A stretch of 64,000 nt of DNA, from positions 2,108,001 through 2,172,000 of the forward strand of contig JAJTUQ010000003.1 in NCBI GenBank assembly GCA_021399445.1, written 5' to 3'. This DNA comes from Xylogone sp. PMI_703 (lineage: Eukaryota > Ascomycota > Leotiomycetes). Shown piece by piece: positions 44,680 to 57,838 of this stretch (position 1 is its first letter; the number at the start of each line of letters is the position of its first letter). Below the pieces are notes generated by a model. The model saw only the letters and a list, made by a program, of their open reading frames with translations. It was not told the DNA's origin and ran no database searches. A program made the translations under genes and the position numbers.

Positions 44680-45859
44680 TCCTTGTGAGAAACAAGAGGG
44701 CTCCTTCAGGAGACGACTCCGATTTTGGATCAAGATTGAGGAACGAGGCAACAAAGAAGCAGCAAGGATGAAGCAAAAGAGAAGTGCTGGCCAATAAGAC
44801 GCGGCGAATGAGTTGTAACCATAGCGCTGCATCTGCACTTTCACATCTTAGAACCCTCCGGATTATGTCACTCGGAATTGACTTGACAGATGTACGTCAT
44901 CGCTAATTATAACCGATTTAATAAAAGTTATATCAACGCGAATATTCCCATGATCTAATATTCCTTCAGATCTCTGGTTTTCACATTTTCTAGTTCTCTA
45001 AGCTATGAACTACAATAATTATAGTTTACACCTATTATCTTCTTTTTACCTTCCATGTGCATTGTTATCCTCACTTCCGTGTCACGGATCGTGGCCTAAT
45101 AGTTATCCACGAAGAGTATGAATATTTCCATACCGCACAGAGCACACCGTATATCAAATCTATTGACTAGAATAATCAATGGAGTAGGAAGAGGGGGCTG
45201 CGGGGACCCCATCGTGTATACAACGAAACTGAACCTCACCAAAGTCCATTTCCGTCTTCAGACCTGAGTATTCACTATTCTAACCTGAGTTGAGACTATA
45301 AGTCCTGAGCATGCTGATGAATCAGCTAGGGCATGCAGAAGTAATCTTCTTTTAGCGCCCTTGAGAGTCGGTTATAGTTTTCTGTGTTATCTTATATAAA
45401 TTTCGCTAGTGCCATCCAATAACTAACTTCCACCTTCAGAGCAAGTGATAGAAGTAAATATTTTGTCACAAAACCTCTATCATGTAAAGCATTATATACC
45501 GAGAAATTTATGGTAGTCAGTTCTTGATTTGACTCCACTGCGAGATATCTAATTCGAAACATAAATCCGTCCTTATTCCAACTCAAGTGTACCCTGCGTC
45601 TCTGATTGTCTCTTGAGTAGGAATGAATTTCGATAGATTTTTACCAGTATGCGTCAGTAGGTACACCACCACGCCAAGTCTGTAGGAATTAAATATTAGC
45701 TTTGTATTTCAAGAAGAGATTGAGAGCACAAGCAAAACTGTTGCCGCTTTTTTCATGGATTTCGCATAAGAAAGCTGAGAAGACTGACACATGAGAAGCT
45801 ACATGACAAAATCCGCATCTACAATATGCTTAATCAGTATTGAATCAGGTTTTCAGGTT
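44680..45859. other. Convergent intergenic region
   Basis: Nearly 1.2 kb between the ends of two convergent genes. AT-rich, no gene or repeat recognised. Confidence 0.5.
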
Positions 45860-48800
45860 TCAGAGCAGGCTCACCCATCGATCGCCAGGCTGATCACAAT
45901 TCAGAGCTACAGGATCCCAGCCAAGACCAGAACAAGAGCCGTCATTCGAAGTGAACGTAGCTCCGCCTGCAACCGAAAAGTGAAGCTCTTGATTAGAATC
46001 CATAGTCATTGAAATTAAATTATCGATTTTGCTCCCCATAACAACAGGATGTACATCGCCAGTCTGCCATTTACCAGACAGTGCTCCTATCTGAGCACCA
46101 GAGTTATCTGTGATGGTGATATCGCTGAGGAATTGGTTTCGATCTGAGGCAGCGCAAGTCCGCCATTGTGTAACGCCGATGTGGCAAGTGCCTTGATTGA
46201 ATGGCGGGGAGTTGGGTGTAATAAGCTGTTGTATTCCTGGGATATTGTCCGCGCGCATCTGTGCAATGAGAGTTCGCGCAACTGCAGAAAATCCTGCAGC
46301 TTTAGGATGGAAAGCCCTCATCTGCCACGGTTGAAGTCCGCTGGAGGTTAATTCGACTTGGCTGTCAAAATTGTCGATGCTGGAACTTATGACAATAGGA
46401 TTTCCGCCTGCGTCTTCACCTTGCAGCTGTTCTAGGTCCTGCATTTGCTGCGATGGATTGTTATCAGGATCGTTAGCAACAATGTTCAAATTCCACAGCC
46501 AGATATCGTTGTGGTACCATTGCTGGTACGTGGTATGACCCTCTTCGCAGAAGCGATGACCCTCGAAGGCAGGGTTGATATCAACAAACTTAATACGAGG
46601 ATCCTAAGAAATGTTAGAGGGAGTCACTGCTTCATTAAACCAAAAATGGAGTATTCTGAATGGGCTCAATATAACAATACCGAGTATCATATTTGTTAGA
46701 GAACATCGATAAGGACGCGTAACTTACTCCAATCTGCGCAATCACGTCTCTATAGATTTGGTGAACCATATCCATGGCGTTGTTAAAATCACCTCGGATT
46801 TGCTGTGTTAAATACTGTCTTTGCAATGGAGTGGGAAGGTAACGGAAGAGGACCGAATTGCACCAATCTGTATCCGCATTGAAGAAATGTGCATAGCCAA
46901 TCTGGTAAATATGAATGTCAGGATTACCGGCAACCGCTACGTTAACATTAGGTTCATGGCCATCTTAACCAAACAGCGTGGAGTTGCCTACCTGGGTGCT
47001 TAAACAAGTCTATTAATGTGTTGTAGTATTTTTGATAAAAGCCATCCTGCGTTGTGCGGTCTAGGATTTGATTCATCGTACTCTGGAAGGCACCACCGCA
47101 TTCTCCCGAAGGATCAGGATACGCATTTCCATAGCTGTGCGTAGGGAACGGCTGCAGGAAGCAAACTTCAACAATGTGTCCAAATCCAAGGTTATTACCA
47201 CCAATCTGCATTGTCAACACGTCCGGATTTCCGATATCGCCAGCTTGTGGTTCTGGGTGGTCCGGAGCAGCTCGGTCGACAAACATTTGTACCAACTGCG
47301 CACCTGAGCATGAAGCCCAATTCAATTGATGCGGTTTCACGGTCCATCTTGTGTCTGCTTCCATTTGTGGTTCATAAGCAGTTTTGATTCTTAAGCAACC
47401 GAAAGCATTGCCATCATAATCGGTGTTGGCTCCATCATAGGATACTCCAGAGGACCAAGAATCTCCCATGGAGGCGAAGGTAAATGTTTGTTCACTTGGT
47501 GTGTAGGCGGGGAGATCGGGATCCGGACAGCAGCCAGGATCATCTCCAGCTGCTCCACCCGTTGAAGCTGGACAGATATTAAACCACGTACGAGCCTAGC
47601 TGTGTTAGCTTGTGGCATAACGTATTCCAGAAAATCTAAAGAGCTGGACACTTACCGAGTTAACGCGTGGATCAACTTTGTGCATATCAGCACGGCCAAG
47701 CCCACCAAGATTCGGGAAATGGAAGTTCTGCCCTCTATCAAGGAAAGCTGACCCTCTCCAGACTACTCCAGCGTTGTCCCATGTGAATGAACTTCCAGAC
47801 GCGGGGAATTCTCCAACATTATAGAAAACAGTCGTATCACCGAAGAATTTATCAGTCCAATGAAAGTCTGCCGACCCGTCGCCTACAGTACCAAGCTATC
47901 AGTCAGCTACCTAAGACACATGGATGTCTAGAGCAGAGTAACTGAGGAAAGAATAAGAGACGAGAAGGAAAACTTGCCATTGGCATCAGCAAAATGAATA
48001 TTAGCACGATCCCATCCCTCAGTCTTTTTGACCTGGCCTACATCCACCCAATTATTGACACCTTTATTTAAAAATCCGGTCGTACGGCCATCTTTCTCCA
48101 TACATAGATAATCCGGTCTCCCGTCGCCGCTGAATTGTTCATCGTCAGACCATATCTCATCGTAGCAAAAAGAATAATAATAATAATACTGTATTATAAC
48201 TTACTCGATATCCGCAAATCGAACCGCAAGATCACGTAGGCCAACACCACCCCAACCTTCAGCACAGACGGGCCCGCTGACTGTACCCATGTCTGTGAAA
48301 CTAAATACACCGGTGCCAGAATCATAGTTTGTTTTTCTCCAAGTCATAGCCCCGTTGTTTCGATCTAGCAGAACAACATCGCATTTCCCGTCGCCATCGA
48401 TATCAGCTAGACGGATTCCTCTTCGATCGAAAATATGACCATTAAATAGGTCTTCTGATCCTATAATCCATCTTGATGGATCCCATAAATGCTGGTTTCC
48501 AAAGAAATATCCCTGGCCGTCAGGGGAGACCCTAGGCCCAAGAAGTTAATAGGTGCTTTGAGCATGTGGAGCTTATCACAAAAAAGCTGGCCCTAAGTTC
48601 TAGTGAAGATTCTACAGGAGGGAGGAACCATTATCAAAAGCAGAGCATAACTTACCAGACATAATCATCACTCCCAGTCCCACGCATATCACAGTACATA
48701 ACCCCATCACCTTTAAGATGTTGTCCACCAACATCTTGGTTTTCCCAAACACCCATACAGATATAGTAAAGATCAAAACTCCCTGTACACGGTTGCAAGT

Positions 48801-51779
48801 AAATGTACTAATAATGAAGAGGTCAGCATTATTCTCAATTGTGTGTTTTGCTTGGAACTGAGTCAAATTGACATTAAAGGCAGTGGAAATTTTGACGGTA
48901 ACAGGATAGTTTTTGAATATAAGTGACAGATTGAATGTAATTGAAAAGGAAAACAGCAGACTTACGTCCATCCGCCCCGAACCAAAAAGCCTCCCAAACC
49001 GAATAAACGGCTTCGCACCATCGACTCCCATACCCGCATGTGTATGTCCAGCATTCTGCCAATCAGGTCCCAGACCGTATCCAGTACCACGATTGTTGAT
49101 GAAAGTGTCGACGCCACCTTGCGTATTTAACCAGAGCCAATCTGTACGGAAACTGACCAACCATTAGTTTAAATCCGCGAAGAGTGAACTGATTGTAGTT
49201 TCGAGTCACTTACTCGCCATTAAGATCCTCTAAAGAGTCATCACGTTAACGATGTGATTCCAAATTGAGAATTGAACTTATGAGGATAGGGGCAGGACTT
49301 ACTTAGTACAACACCCGTCTTATCACCTTTGTTTTGCCCGGGGAAAATATAGGTGCCGGAACCTGACATCTCCTGCCAGTATGCCGGTGCATCACCTACG
49401 CCGCCGTTACGCCAACAGTGGATGTCGCCGTTATCATAGACGAGACAGTAGTCATGTCGGCCATCTCCGTCGATATCTGCTCTAAAATCAGTTTATGACT
49501 ATAAAAACCGAAAATAGAAGGGTTAAAAAAAGTACCGGCGAAGCGCACATCCGCCATGGCGAATCCGGATGGAGCAGTGAAGATCTAATTCCGTTAGTAA
49601 CATCACATCATATTGTCTTAGAAACGGATAAAAGGGGTTTAAAGTACCGTTCCCAAATCTGCGAAAGTCCCATCTCCGTTGTTCTTGGCGGCACGTATAT
49701 TTGCATTATTGTCGATGCAAATCATATCATCTTGCCTAATAGTTAGCGCTTATTGATGTTGTATGGTTCTTGAACTTTCAGATACATACCTAACCCATCA
49801 TTATTCTAAGAAATTTAACATCTATGTTAGCACTTTTCGAATGTACTATTACATAATAGATAGACGACATACGATATCAGCCCATCTAGTAGCTACACAA
49901 AGTAGTTATATTAGCCGCATCGTTCCTCTTCAACGCGGGATTTAAGTCAGCAGACTTACCAACAGGATCGCAGTCAAAAGGCGGAAATATCGACTTTGGC
50001 CCACTGAACTGAGGGGGATTCCCTCCCTCGTTAAGGAAATAAGTATAGGACCGCGACGTAATGCCATCATTGCTCGTAATAGCAGTAACAATAACCAGCT
50101 CATCCAACTCGCCCCCCCTCGGTGCCCCCCCAGCATTGATAATCTGAGCAAACGCAACACCCGTAACATCAAATCCCCCTTCCGTCCCACCCACATACCC
50201 CAACGTATCCGGGATACTCACTGTCCCGATGCTATTCCCAGTATGATGATAAGCACCATCATCATACCCACTCCCAGCTTGCGTCTGATGTCCACTCCCG
50301 TCACCGCCATCCGAGAACCCGTAGATTTTCGGACAGACGTTAGTAGTATTTTCATCATCAGGCGTGCCGTTATCTTCAGGAGGGGAGATTTGATCTACGA
50401 AACCTGGGGAGGAGAAGGCGGCGAACCAGACGGAGGCCATTTTCTCGTAGCCGAAGTCGTTGGGGTGCGTGCCGTCTGCTGTATTCATGTCGGCAGCGGT
50501 AAGGAAACCGTCATTCATGTCGGCGAGGATTACCCTTGGGTTGTTGAGGTTTTTTACCATGATTCTAATTCCTGGGTTGACGGAGTTCACGCACTGGGAT
50601 GCATGGTTAGGTATTATCTCTTTCTAGAAGGGGAAGAAGTCAATCTCACGTCGTTATCAGCAGCGTCTAGATTTACGAGGATAGTTGAGACAATAATTGC
50701 AACGTTGGGCATTCCATCTAAACAAGTCTATTCAAGAAGTCAGCATTACATAAACTACGAGGCTACTTGGAGATAGAAATAGAAGGACCTTAGCAAATGA
50801 GCAATATATAAACAAGTAAACGGGAGAGATATTAAAAGAAATTCGTAAACTGGGCAATATGTATATAAACCTGGTAAAGAGAAGCTACTAAAATGCAGTC
50901 TCAAAGAGTCCGCATGATATAAACCAGAAACCAGGATCCAACAAAGAGGGAAAAGAAAAAGATATAAGTTCACGATTTACCCATCTTCCACATAGTTACT
51001 CACGGGACGCTCTTGAGTTGAAATTTCAAGATTCCTTGAATTATAATAACAACAAAAAATAATTAAATACAACATACCTGAACAAGGCTCTGAAGTCTAT
51101 TGGGAAGTGTAGCCGGATCATTAGCAGGATTGGACCTCCCCAAGCAATCATTCGTCCCAGCATTAATTAGCACCAGATTGGGTTTGATGCCCAAATTGAC
51201 AATGTTAGTAGCAGCACCTTGAACCTGAGCGATAACCCAGCCGGGATGTCCTTCATTGTCCTATTTTATATATTAGCAACCCTTTCTCCAAACCCTAGAA
51301 GCTGAGTACAATTCAACACAGTCTGAAACTAGGTAGAGACCCCTAATCCCATAGCCATACCAGTCTCTTCAATAAAATCACGAATCCAAGAATGATAAGC
51401 AACGCACATTATCAACCATACTCCCATCCCTCTTTGTCCCCACCATATTAACCTTCCACCCCAGACTCCTCAACTTATCCCTCAACGGCTTGCGATACCC
51501 GTTCCCTGTGGTAGAATCCACGCCCTGCGTGATGGATGCCCCGAGCGGCAGTATCCGAAGATAGTCATCTTGAGTAATCCTCCGCAAAAGCTTCCCGGCA
51601 TGGGTTGTTGATTCTGTGCGGTTCAGGGAGGGGAGCGTGTAGATTGTAGTGTTGAGCACATCGTCGGCTAGGATTGGGGAAGGTTCGCCTGTGATTATTG
51701 GTGGGACGCGTCCGAATACGTAGAGAGGAAGCGAGAGGGAAAGGAAGAGGGTTAGAAGAAGGGTGAGGAGAGGTGCCAT
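45860..51779 (-). CDS. Large secreted protein: SGNH hydrolase - FG-GAP/VCBS repeats - second SGNH hydrolase
   Basis: A multi-exon gene; I resolved the first four exons (51408-51779, 51078-51260, 50650-50727, 49960-50593) and approximated the rest. A signal peptide (MAPLLTLLLTLFLSLSLPLY) leads to an SGNH/GDSL domain: Ser in LPLGASITQG, INAGTNDC, and Asp/His in ADGTHPNDFG. A middle section split among many short exons (about 47.65-49.9 kb) encodes FG-GAP-like repeats with calcium-type DxDxDG motifs (ADIDGDGRHDY, DLNGDFRTDWLWLN). A second SGNH domain follows: GDSWSSG, MQIGGNNLGFG and AFHPKAAGF (His). The total is well over 1,200 residues. The first domain resembles CE3-type acetyl esterases, the second SEST-like lipases. 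The likely role is extracellular deacylation of plant polymers or lipids, with the propeller-like repeats for binding. No stop breaks the readable exons. Confidence 0.82.
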
Positions 51780-52790
51780 GTTGGGGTATTATTTATTAGG
51801 CGTAGTTTGAGGCAAGCAAGGCAAATTGGAGTCAGATGTTGGAATGCTTCTCCCTTGGCGGGAGGCCAAGATCGGATGGTGGAGAGGGCCATGTTGATAT
51901 ATTAATTACGGCTTTTGATTTTCTGAGCCCTTGCAGTTAAGTTAGAACAAGATTGATTGTTTTTTGGCAAGGACGGATTGTACCCATGGGAATCGCTAAG
52001 AAGTCCACCTGCCAAGACCGCTGGGATGTTACGCCCTTTATAATCCGCGAGGGTGTGATAAATCTGACGGCCCAGACTCTTTGCGTGATTGAAGGTATAG
52101 CAAGGGCCGATATTGCTCCTCTTAGGAGAGAGAAGAGGCACAGCTAGCGGGGCCTACTTGTACTATGGGCCGCATGTAAAGCCGTGTAAATTAACATTCT
52201 GAATTCACCGAGTAAGCTTAATATAAAAACCCCGTACGGAGGTAATCACAGCCCTGTAGTAGCCAATGCTAGTGACCCAGTGCCCCGTTTGCTTGTACCC
52301 GAGGATTCTTGGCGGGCTATCCCGTCTGTGGCGCAGGGGGCGCGGTAGGGCACGAGCTGGGCGGGGAGCGGCGGGGCGGGTATAGGCGATATATTAATTA
52401 CAAGTAGTCCGTGTCGATATTGACTGCAGTCCCAACTCCATCGGATGGAGGATCAGGCACAGTACAGTATCTCTGCGGCACCGGCCAGTAGGTTCATCTC
52501 CATCCATCCGCAGAGGGATAAGCTCTCCTGTCGAGAGAGACACTGCGTACGTACATCGTCTAGGGACGTCTCGTCGGGACCGGCGGCGCCGTTGGTCTGT
52601 ACGTCAACTTTGGCTGCTGGCTGGCAAGGCTGGCTCGCTGATACTGAGGCAGAGCGGCACGGTGGTTGTGGTACCAACTTTCCATCACCCCATCACCCCA
52701 TTCCTCCCTCTACCCACGCCTTGATAGATCTTTGAACCTTCTGATCTCGAAAGCTGAGGGCTAGAAGCTGGAAGCTAAAGGGAGTACACG
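51780..52790. other. Divergent intergenic region
   Basis: About 1 kb between divergent starts. The part from 52300 is GC-rich with short frames on both strands that look like chance. Presumed promoters of both genes. Confidence 0.5.
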
Positions 52791-54114
52791 ATGGTGAAAG
52801 CTTCACATCTGCAACAACGGCAACAGCAGGCCGAGAACACGCCGCTGTTGGAAGAAGATGCTAGACCTTCTGATATCCCGCGCCAAAGCAGACAACGGAA
52901 GACGAGCGTGATGTATTCGATTCTCAAAGGTGTTCTCGCAATACTTGTTGTATTCTTCATAATAGTTGTGGTATTTTTGGTGGTAGTGGCTTCCAAGGCG
53001 CCGAGATCAACGAGGAAGCTACCAGACGATGGGCCGTCGGGTGGAGAGTTGGGGATCGGATTGCATTTGACTACGAGTTATGCGTAGGTGAAATGTCTTT
53101 TGATTATTTATTGATTAATTGAATTCATGTATGAACCGCGGCTAATGATCTGAATGATGATTAGAACCGCCGCCCTCGCCTACGCAAACGGTACAACAAT
53201 TCCAATATTCAGAGCAGAAGTCAGCGGCGAGTACAGGGAGATGATGTCGCGCCTCTCCCTTCTTTCGTCAGAACACCTCCAGTACGTTCCTTCTCCCCCC
53301 TCTCCTTCCCCATCCAAACCATCCCATCATCAAAAACCTGAAATCTAAAATCTTCACCAGCCTGCCCTACAACAACGTCGCCGAATCAATCTCAGACTAC
53401 ACGCGCCAACTTCACCGCCGCGCCCGCGAAACCCTCGGTCTCCCGGCCTCCCCAGACGTCGGCCGTCTCTCACAAGTCATCTCCGAACTACGCTCAGAAG
53501 TAGAACTCATCCTCGGACAAAAAATAACCTCCGCTGCAATCACAATCCCCAGCATCGTCGCCTTGTATGAAGAAGACCTGCGGGATGCCTTCGCTCACTC
53601 GGAGTTAACCTACGTCGAGATATTCCCCTACAACAACCACCGACGGATTCACGACACGGGCGCCCTTTATGCAGGGTTAGGTCTCCCGCCCTCGGAGCCT
53701 AGCGAAAGGGAGTTTTATCTCGTGGTGCAATATACGAGGAATTGTCTAATTACGAGCCAAGCGGAAGTAAGCACCACGTACGACGCGGAAGAACATCCGC
53801 ATTTCGAGAATTTCAGTCTCGGGTTTAATCATGTGCGCGTCGAAGAGAAGTACTGGGAGCGAGTGGCTGTTGCTATACAGAGGCCGGTGAAGGAGAGTTA
53901 TATCCCGAGGAGGATTGCGAGGGTGTTGGTTCATGGGGAGAGTTCTGGGGATCCGGTGTTTAGAGAGGTAGTTGAGAGAGCCGTGAGGGAGCTTGAGGGG
54001 GTCGAGGAGGGAGTTGTGCCGGTTTATGCACAAGATGGGGTGTTTGTTGCGGCGAGGGGGGTGGCGGAGTTGGGGAGGAGAGCTCTGGCGGGAGGAGGGG
54101 GAGTTGTGAGTTGA
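52791..54114 (+). CDS. Membrane-anchored protein with Hsp70/actin-like ATPase-fold traces
   Basis: Exons 52791-53083, 53165-53281 and 53361-54114 sum to 388 codons in frame, giving 387 residues. A cytosolic Gln/Arg-rich start is followed by a membrane segment (VLAILVVFFIIVVVFLVVVA, residues about 46-65). Then LGIGLHLTTSYATAALAYANG matches the shape of the N-terminal phosphate loop of actin/Hsp70 ATPases, split by the first intron. The C-terminus (VYAQDGVFVAARGVAELGRR) recalls the closing element of the same fold. The Asp/Gly/Thr pattern of the loop is degenerate and the protein is short, so ATPase activity is doubtful. Function is unknown. Confidence 0.7.
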
Positions 54115-55310
54115 GGGATTTGAAGATATTGATTTGTGATTTTTTAATAAAAGGCTGGATACAATTATATACCTAGGTTCGAAGTTATCCTTGGAGCCAG
54201 CCGATGTGATAAAACAACTTCACTCACTACACGCTCGCACCCGTATTGATACTAACAACGTACAACCACATGCTACACCGACGGAAGCTGAGAAGGTGCT
54301 TGCGATAACAAGAAAACATGAACACCTATCTACACATTATGGTTTTCATAATATATGACTTTAACAATGTGGTTTTTTTTAAAAATCCATCTACACTAGC
54401 ATCATCCAGGGACACGATCTACTTACTATGCATTTACAGCCCTCAGGATTCTGATTCGCGGCAACGAATAATTCAAGCTTCGATTTAGATGTAATATACC
54501 AGTGTGCAGAAAACCCAATATAATCTCTGGAATGGCGTGTATTCGCTATCTCGTTCTATTTCTAGAAAGAGTCAGACATACACCCGCATAGAGAGAAGTT
54601 GAAACTATCACCCATAGTAGGAAATACGAATAGTGTTTATACAGCCCTGGTATCGACCAGTGAAATCAGTATAAGAATTTAATCATGGAGTTGGAGCTTC
54701 TAGACACTGCTGTAACTAGGTTGTAGCTATGCTGAAAGTGCTCTTTTATCATCGTCGGAGTCTGATTTATCTACTGTAGTTTAGGCTCCATGCGTGCCAG
54801 GTGAAAGCTGTATCTCGTCTAACACGTTATGAACGAGTAATAATTAAGGAATGTTTCACATGTCCATCTTTATCCATATTGAAATTACTTAAGACCTATG
54901 GTCTGATGAATATGAACGAATAAGGTAGATCAACCACGCGAGCTGAGTCTAGTATCTCAAAGATGGGGATAATCGTCAACAGCAGTGAGGAGATTTTATC
55001 CAGGCGTTACACAACACGTTGGACAACGAATTATAAAAGTTGTTACTATTCGTTAATCTATGTTACATGCTGATGTTGTGATATGTACTGGACTTTTGTT
55101 GTGGTTGGGAATCACTTCTACTAATTTCATGTGATGGGCCCTGTTACCGTCTATGATGTCATAATTAACCAGCCGTCCCGAGCCACCTGCTCATAGGTAC
55201 TCTCCACATAGGTACTCTCGAGGCACAGTACTTATATATAAACACCGTGCCGTCTTTATTCATCTTCGTGATCTGGATGTAAGAATAACTACTAAGTGAA
55301 CCAATCACTA
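54115..55310. other. AT-rich intergenic region
   Basis: About 1.2 kb with no recognisable gene. The last 80 bases carry a TATA-like element for the next gene. Confidence 0.5.
55234..55242 (+). promoter_or_regulatory. TATA-like box
   Basis: TATATATAA lies about 70 bases before the ATG at 55311, in a normal position for a fungal core promoter. Confidence 0.45.
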
Positions 55311-55796
55311 ATGGCCCCAATGTCTAACAACATTGCTTTCACTGCTCCTATCAATCCTCCCGGAGCAACGCCAGTTCTGACAAGATCTCAGATCTGGGCC
55401 GGTCTGCTTCTCAAGATCCGCTCCGGAGAGACTTTCGTGCCCAACGCCATAGAATCAACCACCGTTGTAACGGAGGGGACAGATCCATTTGAGAACCCCG
55501 TCACAACGCGAGATGTTATCTTCATCGAGGGCAAGCGCAAAGTAAGAGAGGTTGTCACTGCATATGCAGATGCCCGGGTGGATTTCCTTCAACCAGACGG
55601 GAGTAAGGTTAGCAACATCATCAGCGAGGGTGCTGAGGGAGAACTCTACATGACATACGTATTCGAATGGAGACATAGTGGAGTATCATCTGAAGAGTTG
55701 GCGGTTCATCGCGTTAAGGAGAAGACGATGGCTCAGATGGCAGTCCAAGATACGATTAAGATTATGAGGGAGCTGGCAAAAACTGGGTCTCTTTAA
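55311..55796 (+). CDS. DUF1857/AtaL-like (SRPBCC) protein
   Basis: An intronless 161-residue protein. The frame is open from 55296, but the first ATG is at 55311 (MAPMSNNIAFTAPIN). The pattern of an N-terminal TAPINPPG, LTRSQIWAGLLLKIRSGE and the ending AQDT/AVQDTIKIMRELAKTG matches the AtaL-like DUF1857 family, which has the SRPBCC (Bet v1-like) ligand-binding fold. Some members are encoded in fungal secondary-metabolite clusters; a ligand or cyclase role is possible but unproven. No biosynthetic backbone gene is nearby. Confidence 0.82.
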   Translation: MAPMSNNIAFTAPINPPGATPVLTRSQIWAGLLLKIRSGETFVPNAIESTTVVTEGTDPFENPVTTRDVIFIEGKRKVREVVTAYADARVDFLQPDGSKVSNIISEGAEGELYMTYVFEWRHSGVSSEELAVHRVKEKTMAQMAVQDTIKIMRELAKTGSL

Positions 55797-55920
55797 TTCT
55801 CTTATCAAGCTGAGGATTGCGATATTGTGACCGAATGCTGCTGGATTGCTAGCTACGAGTGTACGTTTAATAATGAGCTTATAAAAGTCTATTATAAAGG
55901 TTGGGCCAATGATTTACAAT

Positions 55921-57838
55921 TTAGGCTGTTGTTCTTCCCAATCCTACCTTGTACCTGGCTAGACACCTATCCCTACTCTCTTTATGATCTACTATTGGCT
56001 TCGGATAGCCGTTCCTCTGAGCCTCGTTACCCCTTTCCCTGTTGTATGGATCGTGAATAGCCTTCCCCTCGATACCACTTAACTCCGGCACCCACTTTCT
56101 AATATAATCTCCCTTGGGGTCAAATCTTTCGCTCTGCAATATCGGATTGAATATTCTGAAATATGGCTGGGGATCCACTCCTGTCGATGCACTAAACCCC
56201 CAACCACCGTTGTTCGATGCAAAGTCTCCGTCAATTAGGTGTTCCATAAAATATCGCTCCCCCATGCGCCAGTCAATGAGAAGATCCTTTGCTAAGAAGG
56301 ATGCTACAACCATTCTGCAGCGATTGTGCATCCATCCGCACGACCCCAACTGGCGCATGGCTGCATCAACCAACGGATAGCCTGTTTTGCCTTGACACCA
56401 TGCTGCAAACTGATCTTGATCGTACTCCCATTCAATATTACTATATTCGATCTTGAAAGGCTTGTTCATACTAGAATTTGTGAGAAGATTTTCTCGGAAA
56501 TAACGCTTTGAGGTACTCCTTAACTTACCAGATGTACGGCGAGTGGCACAAGACGTGCTTATAGAAATCTCGCCACGCGACTTCGCTGATCCAGGTCTCA
56601 ATACCTTCATGCCCGCCATCCAGCTTTTTTGGAGTATTGTGGTCTCGAGCTGTTCTAACTGCAGTTCTTGCACTAAGAGCCCCGCTTGCCAAGTAGACAC
56701 TGATTGACGCTGTTCCATCTTGTGCAGGAAAGTCTCGGTGTGCATGGTATTCTTGAATACGACTTCGTGCGAAGTTCTTCAGACGCTGATGCGCTTCCTC
56801 TTCTCCTGATGGCCACAAGGATCTGAATTTGTCTCTTTCCTCTTCACTCAATTCTTTATCTTTGACACTGCTTGGAATAATACTCTGGAATAACTCGCCA
56901 TACTTTTCCCTGGTGTTCTCAGGATTCCTGTGTGGCGCATCAAATAGATCAAGCACTTCTGGATTCTTGTAAATATATGTAACCCAAGAACGGTACCATG
57001 GAGTATACACCGAGTACGGCGCTCCAGACCCGCTCACAAGTACTCCGGGCTTCACGACGCAGGTGTCGTGCAAGACATCCATCGCGATATCCTTCTCAAG
57101 ACATGCTCTAACCAGGCCTGCATCCCTTCTCAGTTCATCGACTTCATATTCCGCGTTCGCAAAGAAGTGGCTGGCTCCCCATTCATCCAATAGTTGTAGT
57201 ATTCTCTGAGGAATTTCCCTCCTCTTCTCAACGACCTCCACGTATAGTGGGATATTCATCTTGTCCAAATCACTCCTCAGATCCCGTAATTGCCGCAGAA
57301 TGAAATCAACTCTCGCTGGTGAGGTCAAATGTGCCTTGAAATCTTGCGAACTGATGATATACATAGTAATCAACGGCACTCCTGCCTTCTTCGCTTTCTC
57401 GCTCGCAGTATAAAGGGATGTATTATCTCTCGTTCGCAAGTCGCACTTAAACCAGTGAACCACGGCGTGTCGAGTCTTAATTTTATCCCTATTTGACTTG
57501 GTATCTGAAAGCGCAGTGTGTAGAACTTCTATTGGCCGAGGAAGTTCGCCGTTCTTGTATGCCAGAGCGCGCTCGTTAGACATCTCAGGAGCATAGAAGG
57601 CGCGCAAAACAATTCCATTCTCTGCTGTTTGTTGTGCATCTGGATGACTCTCTCTTATGGGGGTTTTTGATCCATTCGATCTTGTCTTCTTTGCATTATT
57701 ATTCGTAAGACTTGAGTCTGGTGATGATGGTGATTTGCGCTTATTTTGAAGGAGTGATTGTCGCTTCGGTGGCATTGTGAATAGTCCTGAGTTCAATCGA
57801 ACCCTCCCAAGCCTCCAGCTTGAGTTTAGCTTTATCAT
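55921..57838 (-). CDS. phr1: CPD photolyase (class I deoxyribodipyrimidine photolyase)
   Basis: Exons 56529-57838 and 55921-56470 join across a 58-bp intron (GTAAGT donor, TTCTAG acceptor), giving 620 codons and 619 residues. The N-terminal antenna domain begins at HAVVHWFKCDLRTRDNTSL. The FAD-binding catalytic part shows WISEVAWRDFYKHVL, WMHNRCRMVVASFLAKDLL, GDFASNNGGWGFSASTG and PYFRIFNP, typical of class I CPD photolyases rather than cryptochromes. The splice joins HSPYI to CMNKPFK. The enzyme uses blue light to split cyclobutane pyrimidine dimers. A first ATG at 57838 adds 21 basic residues before the ATG at 57775 (MPPKRQSLLQ, with a nuclear-signal-like KRKSP), so alternative starts could send it to mitochondria and nucleus. 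Confidence 0.95.

Noticed and set aside
52445..52735. Paired frames on both strands in a GC-rich promoter region
   Set aside because: Open on both strands because of base composition; no recognisable domain and no splice support.
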